Shown: positions 11,621-24,045, numbered from the stretch's first letter. The stretch: 64,000 nucleotides of DNA from Saccopteryx bilineata (GCF_036850765.1 NC_089490.1:127438522-127502521), one strand, 5' to 3'. Program-made: numbers and translations. The notes: a model not told the origin generated them from the letters alone.

Positions 11621-12316
11621 CAGGGTGTCTTCAGGTTATGACAGTCTCAACATACGATGTTTCAAGTTTATGATGCTCACTCCCATAAAAAATTTAAAAA
11701 ATTGAGACGTGAATGTTTGAGCTTACACCGTTAGTGTTGTACTTAGGGACTACATGGGCGAACTAGTTTGGTTGCGTGCAGTGGAAGAATATGCAGTAAC
11801 ACGGCATGTTTGTCTTTTTATGTTCTAGATCAGTGGCAGTCAACCTGGTCCCTGCCGCCCATTAGTGGGTGTTCCAGCTTTCATGGTGGGTGGTAGTGGA
11901 GCAACCAAAGTATAAATAAAAAGATAGATTTAACTATAGTAAGTTGTTTTGTAAAGATTTATTCTGCCAAACTTAGCAAAAAGCCGACATAAAGTACTTG
12001 GTAAGTAATTATTATTATATGCTTTAACTTGCTGTAACTCTGCTTTATAAATTTTATAAAGTAAAGTTACTTCCCTACTTTATAAATCACCATTACTGTG
12101 GAACCAGTGGGCTGTTAGAAAATGTTACTACTAACAGAGATAAAAATGTGGGCGGTGGGTATAAAAAGGTTGACTATCCCTGGTCTAGATGATGATTTTA
12201 CAACTGTGTTAAGATAGGTAAGTAACTTAGGCTAGGGTGTGTTTCGACTTACACCAAAATTCGGATTACATCACTGTCATAGGAACGAAACTATGTCGTA
12301 ACCCAAGGACCCCCTG
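11621..12316. mobile_element. Tc1/mariner-superfamily MITE interrupted by a hAT
   Basis: Termini CAGGGTGTCTTCAGGTTATGAC and, reversed, CAGGGGGTCCTTGGGTTACGAC are imperfect inverted repeats flanked by TA (11619-11620 and 12317-12318). Without the insert the element is about 340 bp and has no transposase frame. Its superfamily is inferred from the TA duplication and terminus style. Confidence 0.7.
11831..12182. mobile_element. Non-autonomous hAT element nested in the TA-flanked MITE
   Basis: Starts CAGTGGCAGTCAACCT and ends AGGTTGACTATCCCTG, with 8-bp duplications TTCTAGAT (11823-11830) and GTCTAGAT (12183-12190). The AT-rich 352-bp body lacks a transposase. Confidence 0.85.
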
Positions 12317-12534
12317 TATGTATTTTTTAACCAACCATTCATTACAGGACATTTTTGCCTCTTGTGTTTTTCTGTTTTATGTAGCTGGCTGTGCCACTAG
12401 AGGTTAAGTTCATGTACATGTTTCCCTCTCTGTCCCACCTCACATGCGAGAGGAGCCAGAAAGTCCCTTTGATTGGTATTTGTAAGATAAATCACCTTGA
12501 ATCCTTGAAGTAGCCCCCAACCCAGAAGTAAGGT

Positions 12535-12538
12535 GCCT

Positions 12539-12571
<33 letters not shown>

Positions 12572-12578
12572 TGCGAGC
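12535..12578. repeat. (TG)n-(CG)n microsatellite
   Basis: About 28 bp of alternating TG followed by CGCGCGCGCATGCG: a continuous alternating purine-pyrimidine tract. Confidence 0.95.
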
Positions 12579-12744
12579 ACACTACCCTGAGAAGCAGGTA
12601 GTCAAATAGCCTACAGGAAAGTGAGATTTTTGTCAGTCTTTTTGAGTTAAGAGAATCTAAAAGGAGAAATGCTACCTCTTGGAGGTGGATATGGAAAGGA
12701 AATATAGTTTGAGTTGTGGGTCAAGGAGGCCCCTTGTAGCTGGG

Positions 12745-13105
12745 AGGTGGCTGGGCTGGTTAATTTTATGTGTTTAACTAGCTGTGGTATCCAGTTGTTT
12801 GGTCAAGTACTTAGTCTAGAGATTTCTGCAAAGGTATTTGTGAATGTTATTAACAGATATAGTCAGTTGACTTTAACTAAAGCAGATTACCCTCCACAAT
12901 GTGAGTGGGCTTCATCTAATCAGTTGTAGGCCTTAAGAGCAAAGGCTGAGGTTTGTGGGAGCTGGGGGGGGGGGATAAGGAATCAATTCTGCCACAAGAC
13001 TGAGACATAAGAAACCCTGTCTAAGTTTTCAGCTTGCTGGACTACCCCACAAATTTCAGACTTTCCAGCATCCATAGTCATGTGAGTCAATTCTGTAAAA
13101 CTATC
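12745..13105. repeat. ERVL LTR relic (MLT2-like)
   Basis: 'GGTTAATTTTATGTGTTTAACTAGC...CCAGTTGTTTGGTCAAG...AAAGCAGATTACCCTCCA...ATCAGTTGTAGGCCTTAAGAGC' follows the MLT2 LTR wording closely in order. No internal viral gene adjoins it. The subfamily is from memory. Confidence 0.7.
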
Positions 13106-13596
13106 TGCATGTATTTTGTCCTAGAGAGCCATGACTACTACAGTGACTATGCATGAGATAAGACTGGACACTGGGCAAGAACTCATAGCCCAGTTCCCAG
13201 TTGAAAATACAGCTTGTTACAAGTTTAGGCCCAGCTTGTCTTGGCCTCTCTCCTTTTTGTTGCAGAAAATGCTGGCATCTTTGTCCTTTGTGAAACCTGC
13301 TATGACACGGACAGTATCACAGGAAGGACTAGGAAGTGAGTACTATGAGTAACCCTGTTTTCTACAAGTGACCAGTATATAAGCTCATCCCTGGGACTCC
13401 AGGGTCGAGCCAGAACTTTCTGCAAGTCCCTCCATTTACTTGAGTCCTTATTTTTGGATCTTCAGAAAAGTTTTCTAGTATTCTTACTCCCCAGTCTACA
13501 TAGTTCTTGTTGAAATTATTCCTCGGTATTTTATATTTTGGTTGCTATTGTAAATAATATCTTTTCCAGATACCATTTTTAAAAATAAAACTGAAG

Positions 13597-14006
13597 GCCC
13601 TGGCCGGTTGGCTCAGTGGTAGAGCGTCGACCTGGCGTGCAGAAGTCCTGAGTTCGATTCCTGGGCAGGGCACACAGGAGAAGTGCCCACCTGCTTCTCG
13701 ACCCCTCCCCCTCTCCTTCCTCTCTGTCTCTCTCTTCCCCTCCCGCAGCCGAGGCTCCACTGGAGCGGAGATGGCCCAGGTGCTGGGGATGGCTACTCGG
13801 CCTCTGCCCCAGGCGCTGGAGTGGCTCTGGTAGCAACAGAGCGACGCCCCGGAGGGGCAGAGCATCGCCCCCTGGTGGGCAGAGCGTGGCTCCCTGGTGG
13901 GCGTGCCGGGTGGATCCCGGTCGGGCGCATGCGGGAGTCTGTCTGACTGTCTCTCCCCGTTTCCGGCTTAGAAAAATACAGGAAAAAAAAAAATTAAAAA
14001 AAAAAT
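13597..14006 (+). repeat. SINE A
   Basis: Complete copy with TSD AAATAAAACTGAAG, left copy ending at 13596 and right copy 14007-14020. Confidence 0.95.
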
Positions 14007-14544
14007 AAATAAAACTGAAGTCTCATATCATGCAATGAGTAATTTTTCCTTTCTTGGGAAACACGTAGGATAGGCAGATTGTGACTCTAGACTTTTAAGT
14101 AACACACAATCTTCTTACAAGTACTCAAGATGTCCAGGATCTGTGTGTGCCTTTTTCAAAAGAGATGTTTAATAATTTTGAAGAATAAACAGATAAATGT
14201 TGCAAGTTTTGGTGTGAGAACTCTTTCTACCCCAAATTATGATCTTATTACTTAGCAGTTCTCTTTAAAAAAATTGGTATGCACATCAAACTTTCTGAAA
14301 CAGAGGTAATTGGATCTCAATCTAACAATTATTTTGCTCAAAGGGAAGTAATAAAATGAGTAATAAATTATCCCACAGAGAAAACTACTACCCAATTAAC
14401 AGCAAAACCTCTGTTAACTATCTCTAAAAAACAAGAAAGGAAATTATTTTTTTCTTAGACATCTGAAAAAACAATAAATTTAATTAGAAAGGTTTGAAAT
14501 CTATCTGATAGCATCTGACTGTTGTTTAATATTGTTTTGGATTA

Positions 14545-15960
14545 AACATAAAGGAGAGGCCCTGCCAATATGGGCAATTAATATTTGACAAAGGAGATAA
14601 GAACATACAGTGGGGTCAAGACAGTCTATTCAATAAACAGTATTGGGAAAATTGGACAGATACATGCAAAAGATGAAAGTAGATCACCTTCTTATGCCAT
14701 ATACAAGAATAAACTCCAAGTGGTTTAAAGACTTAACTGTAAGACTCAAAACTACAAAAGTCCTAAAAGAAAACATAGACAGTAAAAGCTTGGACATTTC
14801 TCTTAGCAATAATTTTTTCTCCTTGGGCAAAGAAAACAACAACAACAAAAATAAACAAATGGGACTACATCAAACTAAAAAGTTTTTGCACAGTGAAGGA
14901 AACCCATTAACAAAATGAAAAGACAACTTACTGAATGGGAGAAGATATTCACAATGATACATCCCATAAGGCATTAATAGCCACAATTTATAAAGAACTC
15001 ATACAACTGAATACCAAAAATCAATCAATCAATTACAAAATGGAGAAAGGACCTGACATACAGATGACTAATAGACAGATGAAAAGGTGCTCAACATCAC
15101 TAATCATCAGAGAAATGCAAATTAAAACCACAATGAGATATCACCTCACACCTGTCAAAATGGCTATCATCCATAAATCAACAAATAACAAGTGTTAGCC
15201 AGAATGTGGAAAAAAGGTAACCCCATACACTTTTGGTGGGTATGTAGACTAGTGCAGCCACAATGAAAAACAGTGTGGAGAGTTGTCAAAAAATTAAAAA
15301 TGGAACTGTCTTATGATCCAGTGATTCCACTTCTGGGAATATAAAGAAACCAAAACACTAATTCAAAAGAATATATACACCCCCATATTCACTTCAGCAT
15401 TATTTACAATAGCCAAGATACGGAGGCAACCCAAGTGCCCATCAACAGATGAATGGATAAAAATGTACTGGTAACTATATACAATGGAATATTACTTGGC
15501 CATAGAAAAAATTAAATCTTACCATTTGTGACAGCATGGATGAACCTTGAGGATATTATGCTAGTGAAATAAATCAGTTAGAGAAAGACAACTGCCATAA
15601 GATTTCACTTATATGTATAATCTAACAAATATAAATGAACAAACAAAACAGAAACAGACTCAGATATAGGAAACAAACTGATGGTTGCCAGAGGGGTGGG
15701 GATTGTGGGACTGGATGTAAAAGATGAAGGGATTGGGAAGTAAAAATTGATATTTACAAAATAGTCACAGGGATGTAGAGTACAGCATAGGGAATATAGT
15801 CAATAATATTGCGATAACTATGTATGGTGCCAGGTGGGTACTAGAAATGCTGATGGAACACTTTGTAAAATAAATGATTATGTAACCACTATACTATACA
15901 CCTGAAACTAATACAAAATAATATTGAATGTAAACTGTAATTTAAAAAGTAAAAAAATAA
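14545..15960 (+). mobile_element. L1 3' portion (end of ORF2 plus 3' UTR)
   Basis: 5'-truncated LINE-1. The frame at 14643-14918 reads [20 protein letters not shown] and 14935-15198 reads [20 protein letters not shown], the conserved end of L1 ORF2. These fragments are in different frames and broken. The 3' part carries the usual 'AATGGAATATTACTTGGCCATAG' stretch and ends in a weak A-rich tail. Confidence 0.92.
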
Positions 15961-15962
15961 TA

Positions 15963-16558
15963 GGCCTGACCTGTGGTGGCGCAGTAGATAAAGCGTTGAT
16001 CTGGAATGCTGAGGTCACTGGTTCAAAACCCTGGACTTGGCCCTGGCCGGTTGGCTCAGTGGTAGAGCGTCAGCCTGGCGTGCAGAGGTCCCGGGTTCGA
16101 TTCCCGGCCAGGGCACACAGGAGAAGCGCCCATCTGCTTCTCCACCCCTCCCCCTCTCCTTCCTCTCTGTCTCTCTCTACCCCTCCTGCAGCCGAGGCTC
16201 CATTGGAGCAAAGATGGCCCAGGTGCTGGGAATGGCTCCTTGGCCTCTGTCCCAGGCGCTAGAGTGGCTCTGGTCGCAACAGAGCGACGCCCCGGAGGGG
16301 CAGAGCATCGCCCCTTGGTGGGCAGAGCGTCGCCCCTGGTGGGCATGCTGGGTGGATCCTGGTCGGGCGCATGCGGGAGTCTGTCTGACTGTCTCTCCCC
16401 GTTTCCAGCTTCAGAAAAATACAAAATAAACAAACAAACAAAAAAACCCTGGGCTTGCCTGGTCAAGGCACATATGGGAGTTGATGCTTCCTGCTTCCCC
16501 CCATCACCTCTTTTTTTCTTTCTCTTAGAAAATAAAAAGAATAAATAAAAAATAAAAA
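15963..16558 (+). repeat. SINE B split by SINE A
   Basis: The head GCCTGACCTGTGGTGGCGCAG to 'AAAACCCTGGACTTG' is at 15963-16039. The remainder 'AAAACCCTGGGCTTGCCTGG...' resumes at 16443. The duplicated 15-mer is the TSD of the inserted A copy. Confidence 0.93.
16040..16442 (+). repeat. SINE A nested in SINE B
   Basis: Complete copy with a short (CAAA)n tail. TSD AAAACCCTGGACTTG (16025-16039) versus AAAACCCTGGGCTTG (16443-16457), one mismatch. Confidence 0.95.
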
Positions 16559-16710
16559 TGGAAGTAAAGGAGAAGCAATAGAACTCAACGGTTGTTCTAA
16601 TGTCCTGAAATTTTTGCCTTACTACGTATTAATTGCCATGGAATATTATATATTTATTTTCAATAGATAACATATGAATATGGCACAAGAATTAAAAGTT
16701 CAAAAGTCTA

Positions 16711-17098
16711 GCCTTGGCCGGTTGGCTCAGTGGTAGAGTGTCGGCTTGGTGTGCAGAAGTCCCGGGTTTGATTCCCAGCCAGGGCACACAGGAGAAGCGC
16801 CCATCTGCTTCTCCACCCCTCCCCCTCTCCTTCCTCTCTGTCTCTCTCTTCCCCTCCCGCAGCGAGGCTCCATTGGAGCAAAGATGGCCCAGGCGCTGGG
16901 GATGGCTCCTTGGCCTCTGCCCCAGGCACTGGAGTGGCTCTAGTTGCAACAGAGCGACACCCCGGAGGGGCAGAGCATCGCCCCCTGGTGGGCGTGCTGG
17001 GTGGATCCCAGTCGGGCGCATGCGGGAGTCTGTCTGACTGTCTCTCCCCGTTTCCAGCTTCAGAAAAATACAAAACAAACAAACAAACAAACAAAATA
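16711..17098 (+). repeat. SINE A
   Basis: Complete copy with (CAAA)n tail. TSD AAAAGTTCAAAAGTCTAG on both sides, with the right copy ending at 17116. Confidence 0.95.
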
Positions 17099-17116
17099 AA
17101 AAGTTCAAAAGTCTAG

Positions 17117-18340
17117 TGAAGTGTGAGTCTCTTTTGTATTCCTACCCCTTGTCACCTAGTTTTCCTCCCCAGAGGAAGCTGTTGTTACTGCCCAGAGGAG
17201 TCATGCTGATTTTAATAAGTACCTTTAATAGTAACTTTTATCATGGTATTGTCTGAAATGGTTAAAATTATTTTAAAAGCAGTCAACTTACTGAGCTCTC
17301 TTTGTGGCTCTGATAGATTTCCAGTTGATTCTCTTGGGTTTTCTAGGTAGATACACACATCAACAGTGTGTGGTTTTGGCAAAGTGAAAACAGTTTTGGA
17401 GTGAGACATGAATCAAATCCTGGCTCTTCCAGTTACCTGCTGTCTAGTTTTAAATTCAGCCTTTATAAAATATTGACACTCTCCCAAGGCAGCATGTAGG
17501 TACAGCATAGTTCTTCACTCCAGGTGTGGTGGATAGAGTGGGCAGAGGCTACACAGAGCCAAACACTTGTCCCTTTGCACTCTCCTGGATTTGTTCTACC
17601 TGGATCTGTGGAGAAATCCAGAGGTCTTTGATTTCAGGGATTTCTAAGCACCAGAGATCAGGAGGAAAAACTAAAAAGGAAGCCTTAAATTAAAATAATC
17701 ATTTCTTTCTTAATGAATGGAATGTGGGTTATGTTTGCTGAGAACAGATTAAAATAGATTTTGTTGTTTGAAATCAGGGATTCTCTGAAACTCTTTGAAG
17801 AGCTACTGATTATCACTGAGGCATTATAACCCCAGCCCCACCACTGCAGTAGTGGCTAAATGTACAGACACAATGGAGATGTATGCAGGTTTTCTCAGAC
17901 TTGGGACCCACTGCCAGAGAGCAAGTTGGTGATATTTGGTGAGGAGTGGTACTAAGAAAAACCTATAGTTAATGAGGGAAAAAACCAAATTCTTATTTGT
18001 CTATGGAGTTTTATCAATTTGAAGGGATGTCCTAGAATATTTGATTCCTTCAATCCCTCCATGAAAAAGGTGATTAGGTATATTAATTATCTAGTTTGTC
18101 TATATGACATAAATTTTTTCAGCAGGACCTTAGAGGAGCATGAATGTACTGCTTCATATCTCATACTACCAGAAGACATACCACATGGTGCTTATGCCCA
18201 TTCTGCCAGACCACAGTAAGATGTGACAGGCATCTATTGTCACAACAAAGTGATGAGCTCAAACTTGAAAGATATTGACTTTGCTTATTAATTATTAAGA
18301 CTTAAAATATCCTGGGGATTCAACTGTTATAAGAGATTTA
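17117..18340. other. Unique sequence, no gene recognised
   Basis: No exon, RNA gene or confident repeat recognised over 1.2 kb. Confidence 0.4.
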
Positions 18341-18342
18341 TA

Positions 18343-18530
18343 GATCTGTGGTGGCACAGTGGATAAAATGTCAACCTGGAATGCTGAGGTCACTGGTTCG
18401 AAACCCTAGGCTTGCCTAGTCAAGGCACATATGGGAGTTGATGCTTCCTGCTCCTCCCCACTTCTCTCACTCTCTCTCTCTTTCTCTCCTCTCTAAAATG
18501 AATAAATATAATCTTAAAAAACAATAAAAA
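18343..18530 (+). repeat. SINE B, 5'-shortened
   Basis: Starts inside the head at 'ATCTGTGGTGGCACAGTGG' and keeps box B GGTTCGAAACC, the 'GGGAGTTGATGCTTCC' motif and the TC-rich 3' region. Confidence 0.88.
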
Positions 18531-18537
18531 CTGTAGA

Positions 18538-18905
18538 CACTAACCAGTTGGCTCAGTTGGAGTGTCGGCCCAGCACATGAATATCCCATGTTTGATTCTC
18601 AGTCAGGGCACACAGGGGAGGCGACAATCTGCTTCTCCACCCCTCCCCTTCCCCTTCTTCTCTTCACCTCCTGCAGCCATGGTTCGAATGGTTCAAGTGA
18701 GTTGGCCCTGGGCACTGAGGATGTCTCCATTGCCTCACCTCAGCTGCTGAAATAGCTCGGTTGCTGAGCAATGGAGCAGCAGCCCAGATGGACAGAGCAT
18801 TGCCCTGTAGGGGGCTTGCTGGTGGATCCTGGTCAGGGCATATACAGGAGTCTGTCTCTCTGCCTCTCTCACTTAACAGAACAAGAGAGACAGAGAGAGA
18901 GATTT
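18538..18905 (+). repeat. SINE A-old
   Basis: Diverged head 'ACTAACCAGTTGGCTCAGTTGG', then 'CTTCTCCACCCCTCCC' and 'GGTGGATCCTGGTCAGGGCA', ending in a 'CAAGAGAGACAGAGAGAG' tail that lacks the usual CAGAAAAATAC. Confidence 0.75.
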
Positions 18906-19373
18906 ATGGGAAACTATTGCAGGCTTGCCAAACCACTGAGTGACTTAACAGGTACAAAACAAGGATGCCTCAAGAATAGAAGAAGAAGCCCCACTGTAGG
19001 GAGCCGGAAATGGACTTTCAGGACCCTGATGGGTTCTGTAATGTATTATTCTATCCTGGCATTCAGTAACCTGATGAACCCACAGATACTAAATTGAAAG
19101 GTTATAGTAGTCAGGCTATCTGGTCTCTGGCATTTGTTGGTCCGTTGACCATTAGTCCAAGCTCAACATGGTGATCATTCTCTTTGCCAGTATTGAGCAA
19201 AGAAGGGTATCTGCCAGGGGCCTCTGGGAAAACTTCCATTCCTTTGGAAAAAAAGCAGATACAAAAGTAAAACAGTCCCTCAGATGACTACACAAGGACG
19301 AAGCCCACATAGTGGCAGAGGGAAGCAGAGGGATGATAGAATCTGGGCTCCTATTGACACTATTATACTGAAA

Positions 19374-19770
19374 GGCCCTGGAGGGTTGGCTCAGCGGTAG
19401 AGCGTCGGCCTGGCATGCGGGGGACCCGGGTTCGATTCCCGGCCAGGGCACATAGGAGAAGCACCCATTTGCTTCTCCACCCCCCCTCCTTCCTCTCTGT
19501 CTCTCTCTTCCCCTCCCACAGCCAAGGCTCCATTGGAGCAAAGATGGCCTGGGCGCTGGGGATGGCTCCTTGGCCTCTGCCCCAGGCGCTAGAGTGGCTC
19601 TGGTCACGGCAGAGCGACGCCCCGGAGGGGCAGAGCATTGCCCCCTGGTGGGCAGAGCGTGCCCCTGGTGGGCGTGCCAGGTGGATCCTGGTCGGGCGCA
19701 TGCGGGAGTCTGTCTGACTGTCTCTCCCCGTTTCCAGCTTCAGAAAAATACAAAAAACAAAACAAAACAG
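19374..19770 (+). repeat. SINE A
   Basis: Complete copy with a (CAAAA)n tail. The flanking duplication is weak (ACTGAAAG versus AAAACTGGAG). Confidence 0.92.
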
Positions 19771-20368
19771 AAAAACTGGAGCTTACACTGCTCTTGGGGT
19801 CCACCCCACCCTGATGTCTGTTATGTGAAATAACTCAGTGGGATGTTCTGGAGCCAAGGAAGGCCCAAAGAGGAACATAGAGGGTGCTAGTCCAATTGGA
19901 CCCAGACTCCCTCCAAGAGTACTAAGATTTTGCTGAGTCAACCAAAACTGAAATCTTTTACAGAATCTGGAATGTGACAGTGAAAACAGTCCTATTTAGG
20001 GAGCTAGAGAACCTTACTTCTAGTGTGAAGTAAGGTTCTTTAGCCCAATCTTTTAGCCCAAAAAGCTGAGAAAACTAGTCTGAATGGGAACCTAGCCTGC
20101 CGCTATGGGAGCAGCAGCTCCTCTGAGAACTTGTAGAGAAATAAAGTCCTAGTGCTGGGGCTCATAACTTCTGCCTTTGGAACCAGAGAGTTGGAGCTCA
20201 GGGAATATTCTGGAGGCACCTGGTGACTTTACCTGTTTTTCAGAGTTATCACATGGCCAGGTACTGTGGGAAAGGCTGGGAGGCCCTGAGTGAACTCCAA
20301 ATCAAAGGAGAGACTCGCAGAGGGAAGGCATGAAGTCCCTTAGTTAGCTTGCAATTCTCTAATTGTTG
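19771..20368. other. Unique sequence, no gene recognised
   Basis: No exon or repeat recognised. A short inverted duplication of 'AACCTTACTT' lies near 20010-20040. Confidence 0.35.
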
Positions 20369-20369
20369 G

Positions 20370-20537
20370 CTTTTTTTTTTTAATTTTTATTTATTGATTT
20401 CAGCAAGAGAGGGAGAGAAAGAGAGAGAGAGAAACAGGAACATCGAGCTGAGCCTGTATGTGCCCTGACTGGGGATCAAACTGGCAACCTCTGTGCTTCA
20501 GGACCATGCTCTAACCAACCAAACTATCTGGCCAGGG
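20370..20537 (-). repeat. Old tRNA-derived SINE (reverse)
   Basis: 'TTTTTATTTATTGATTTCAGCAAGAGAGGG', 'GAACATCGAGC' and the reversed head 'CTAACCAACCAAACTATCTGGCCAGGG'. Confidence 0.8.
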
Positions 20538-20539
20538 TG

Positions 20540-21820
20540 GCAAGTTGTTTAACCTTATTTTGCTCTTTTTAAAAAGAGGATATTGCTATGAGTTTATTGT
20601 GAAATTTAGATGATGTTTCAAGTTCAACAACACAAGAACACAGGGCTATTCCTCTCTGCTTACAAGGAGAGCCATTGAACACTGATGTGCTGGGGGTACT
20701 CAAACCTGAAGAGAAGGGTCAGTGGAGCCAGCATGTGGCTTTCTTAGTATATACCTGTAACTCCACCTGAAACTTTTACCTCCTTGTTTTCAGAGCTGAG
20801 ACAGGAGCTTAACAGTCATTGGTGAGCTTGGCTGATGTGGTCTGGTTTTAAAATTAAGGAACAATCCACTAGGATCCTGCTCAAAGTTCTTTCACTTTGG
20901 TTTACTCCTGAAGCAACTGAAAGCAGGGTAAAGAGTGGAAATAAGACAAAAATACAGCCAGTAGTGGTTGTTGCTATCCTATGGCCTGTGTCAGATCACA
21001 AAGCTGTATACAGCAGTGGGATTCAAATAATTTAACAACCAGTTCTTTCACAAAACAGCACAACTTGTAATTTTGTAAGTTTGGGGTGGGAACAGTGGAG
21101 AATTAGAAAATAAACAGGAAGAAAAAGGATGGTATCAGGAGGACCCACTGCCAAGTTGATGGCTTGCAAGAGTTCAAGCAACAGCTGGGGTCTGCTTTAT
21201 TATATAGTGCAGAGCCATATGCAAATAAGGAAGTCTCTGATACAAAGTCACACATCTGAGGCATAAACAGGAATCCTCTTAAGGCATAGACAGAAATCCC
21301 CCACCATGCTTACCTGAAATCCACCAACATCAGAACAAACAAAGGGTGAGGGGAAGGGCATGTAAGTTGCCTCTACCAACTTAATCAAGCAAGTGAGGTG
21401 GGGGGATGGGACGAGTAGAAACAATCAGCATCACAGCTAACATGGAGGTGTGGAGAAGAGTTTAGCCTTTAGCTTAAGCCTTAAACTGTGAGGACTGTCA
21501 GCTTGCAGTCTCCCGCACAGTTCTCTGTCCTAATGACCATTTTAAGTATAAAAAACGATATACCTAAAGGTAGTTTATTATTTCGTGCATTTAATACTTA
21601 AATAAGAACAAAAAAGAGGTGCACAAAACTAGATTATAAGAATTTAAAAATATTAATAAAAGATTAAATAATACCTGACAAAAAAATAAAGTTGTTTTTA
21701 AAGATATTTCCATATTACTTCTTGATTGGCGTCCTCACTTGCAATTTTTTTCAACTGTGGATGCAGTGAACATTAATTACTATGGGGGCTTAGAATATGC
21801 TGTTGCACAGATGAACGATG
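20540..21820. other. Unique sequence, no gene recognised
   Basis: No exon or confident repeat over 1.3 kb. The open frame at 20835-21035 has no recognisable motif. Confidence 0.35.
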
Positions 21821-21834
21821 AAAAAGAGTAAGGA

Positions 21835-22200
21835 GCCCTGGCTGGTTGGCTCAGTGGTAGAGCGTTGGCCCAGCGTGTGGAAGTCCCAGGTTCCATTCCC
21901 GGCCAAGGCACACAGAAGAAGCGCCCATCTGCTTCTCCTCCCCTCCTCCTCTCCTTTCTCTCTATCTCTCTCTTCTCCTCCACAGACAAGGCTCCATTGG
22001 AGCAAAGTTGGCCAGGGTGCTGAGGATGGCTCCATGGCCTCTCCTCAGGCGCTAGAATGGCTTTGGTTGCAATGGAGCAATACCTCAGATGGGCAGAGCA
22101 TCGCCCCCAGTGGGCTTGCTGGGTGGATCCTGGGCGGACGCATACGGGAGTCTGTCTCTCTGTCTCCCTGCTTCTCACTTCAAAAAATACAAGGAAAAAA
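21835..22200 (+). repeat. SINE A, 'AAAGTTGGCC' subfamily
   Basis: Complete copy with the 'GATGGCTCCATGGCCTC' and 'CAGATGGGCAGAGC' variants. Perfect TSD AAAAAGAGTAAGGA at 21821-21834 and 22201-22214. Confidence 0.95.
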
Positions 22201-22214
22201 AAAAAGAGTAAGGA

Positions 22215-23465
22215 ATGTAAATTTGTGATTTCCACACTCGGTGGCTGCCCTGATGCCCACCTTAGGGAGAACCCTGATTACAAGTGCCATTTTAACAACT
22301 GGTTCGCTGAACTCAACAAAAAATTAGGTATCAGTACTACTGAACTGGTGCAAACCAGCTGAATGCTACCGCTGGCTGAATGCTACCGCTGGCTGCACCC
22401 CCCAGAGTGTGGTGGTGGTGGCAGCCAGTGTGGAGGATTTCAGGCCTGAGAGGGAGGAAGCATAGAGAAACTCCAAAGAACAACTTAGGAAATAGTGCTT
22501 CTGACTCTCAAGAGAGCAGAGAAAGAGAGTTGAGTGGTAACTTACAGTGGGGAGGCAGGGACATATCACAGTGGGGATAGGAAAGGGTGAACCACCCATT
22601 TTTCTAGGCTTTATCCTGTAAGATACCCTTAAACCAGGCCACTTCCCAGGTAGTACTGGGAGATACATGAGAAACCAGGGGAACTGGTTTCTTCCTGGGG
22701 ACTTCCCTGTGAGAGAGGATGTGATCCCAAGACTAGAGAAGCAAGAGGCTAGTCTAAAGTCAGGTCTATCTCCAAGGCTACCCAGGGCAGCTACTCCTCA
22801 GCCCCTATTAGTGCTGGCTGAGCCTGGGAGATCACCATTTCTCCATTGCATTACAACCTTAGACTCGAATCTGTTGGCATTCTGTGGCCAACCATGTCCC
22901 TTGTGTTTGCTTGGAAGAGATTGCATCATATTCCCCAGTGAAATCTCCTCTGTTACATATAAATAATGCTGTTGTAAAGCCCCATTTTCCTAGGGTAAAC
23001 TTCTAGAAGTGGAACTTGCTGGGTCAAAGGCTATGAACATTATTAATGTATTTTATTCTTATTCCAGTAGAAAATATTATCCACTACTAAAAAAGAGATG
23101 TAAAAAGTTCCTGCCCTTGTCAACCAGGAGAGGGCTGATGGCCAAATAACTAATGTAAGAGGTGGCCTGTTTTTCTGAATAATAGGCATGACACAATGTC
23201 TATAATAAATTAAATTAAGATCCTAAAATGGGTCTGGGTGCAGCAGATCACATGGTATTAAACAAATTGGACTGCCTGGAGAATTATGGGATAGAAAGCA
23301 TGAGAGAGACATAATGGGGTTATCAGATGCTTCCTTAAAAGTAGGAAGTGTGGTGCTGGCAGCAGCTGAAGTTGCATTTACTTAGGGCAACATCTGTGTA
23401 AATGGGGTCAGGACTGAGGGATGGAAAGAACTAGAATTTCTCTCTCAGGAAACTCTTGTTTTGTT
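22215..23465. other. Mostly unique DNA with an old L1 fragment
   Basis: 22945-23045 ('AAATAATGCTGTTGTAAAGC...AACTTCTAGAAGTGGAACTTGCTGGGTCAAAGG') resembles a reversed ancient L1 fragment. The rest is unrecognised. An 18-bp direct repeat of 'GCTGAATGCTACCGCTGG' lies at about 22359-22392. Confidence 0.45.
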
Positions 23466-23660
23466 TGTTTTAAAATTTTTATTGAATTTATTGGGGTGAC
23501 ACTGGTTAATAAAGTTATTTAGGTTTTAGGTGTACAATTCTATAATATTTTAATATATCCTCTGTGTACTGTATTGTGTGTTACCCTACGTCAAGTCCTC
23601 TTCTGTCACCATTTATCCCCCCTTTACCCTCTTACACTTCCCTCTACCCGGCCTAGGAAA
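23466..23660 (-). mobile_element. L1 3' UTR end (reverse)
   Basis: 'TTTATTGGGGTGACACTGGTTAATAAAG...GGTGTACAATTCTATAAT' is the reverse of the L1 3' end seen forward at 43940-43990. Confidence 0.8.
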
Positions 23661-23847
23661 CTCTTTGTTTAATGAGGGAGATCACCAGCTACAAATAAAA
23701 TTACTCAGGAGAGAGATTTTGCCTTGGTATAAGCTAGATCATTCTAATATTCTGTCCACATTTGAAAGCACTGTGGAAGCTCTACAGCATTATTGGTGTG
23801 GGGAACAATGCCAGGTACTAGGGAGTCGGAGAGAGAATACAGCCTCT

Positions 23848-24045
23848 GGCACTGGCAAGTTGGCTCAGCGGTAGAGTGTCAGCCTGGGGTGTGGAAGTCC
23901 AGGGTTCAATTCCTGGGTGGGACACACAGGAGAACTACCCATCTGCTTCTCCACCCTTCTCCCTCTCCTTACTCTTTGTCTCTCTCTTCCCCTCCCACAG
24001 TCAGGCCTCCAAACTTTGAGAAAATACCAAAAATAAATAAAAAAA
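23848..24045 (+). repeat. SINE A with internal deletion
   Basis: The head and 'CTTCTCCACCC' region are present. The sequence then jumps from 'CAGTCAGGCCTCC' almost directly to 'GAGAAAATACC', losing about 200 bp of body. Confidence 0.8.

Noticed and set aside
12745..13105. Possible endogenous retrovirus with genes
   Set aside because: Only LTR-like sequence is visible here and at 53415-53755. No gag, pol or env reading frame adjoins either relic.
14643..15198. 87-91-codon ORFs resembling proteins
   Set aside because: They are the end of L1 ORF2 in broken frames, annotated as a mobile element, not a gene.
16040..16110. tRNA-like sequences (TGGCTCAGTGGTAGAGCG ... GGTTCGATTCC) here and in every family A SINE
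   Set aside because: They are SINE heads derived from a tRNA, followed by SINE bodies and A tails; none stands alone as a tRNA gene.
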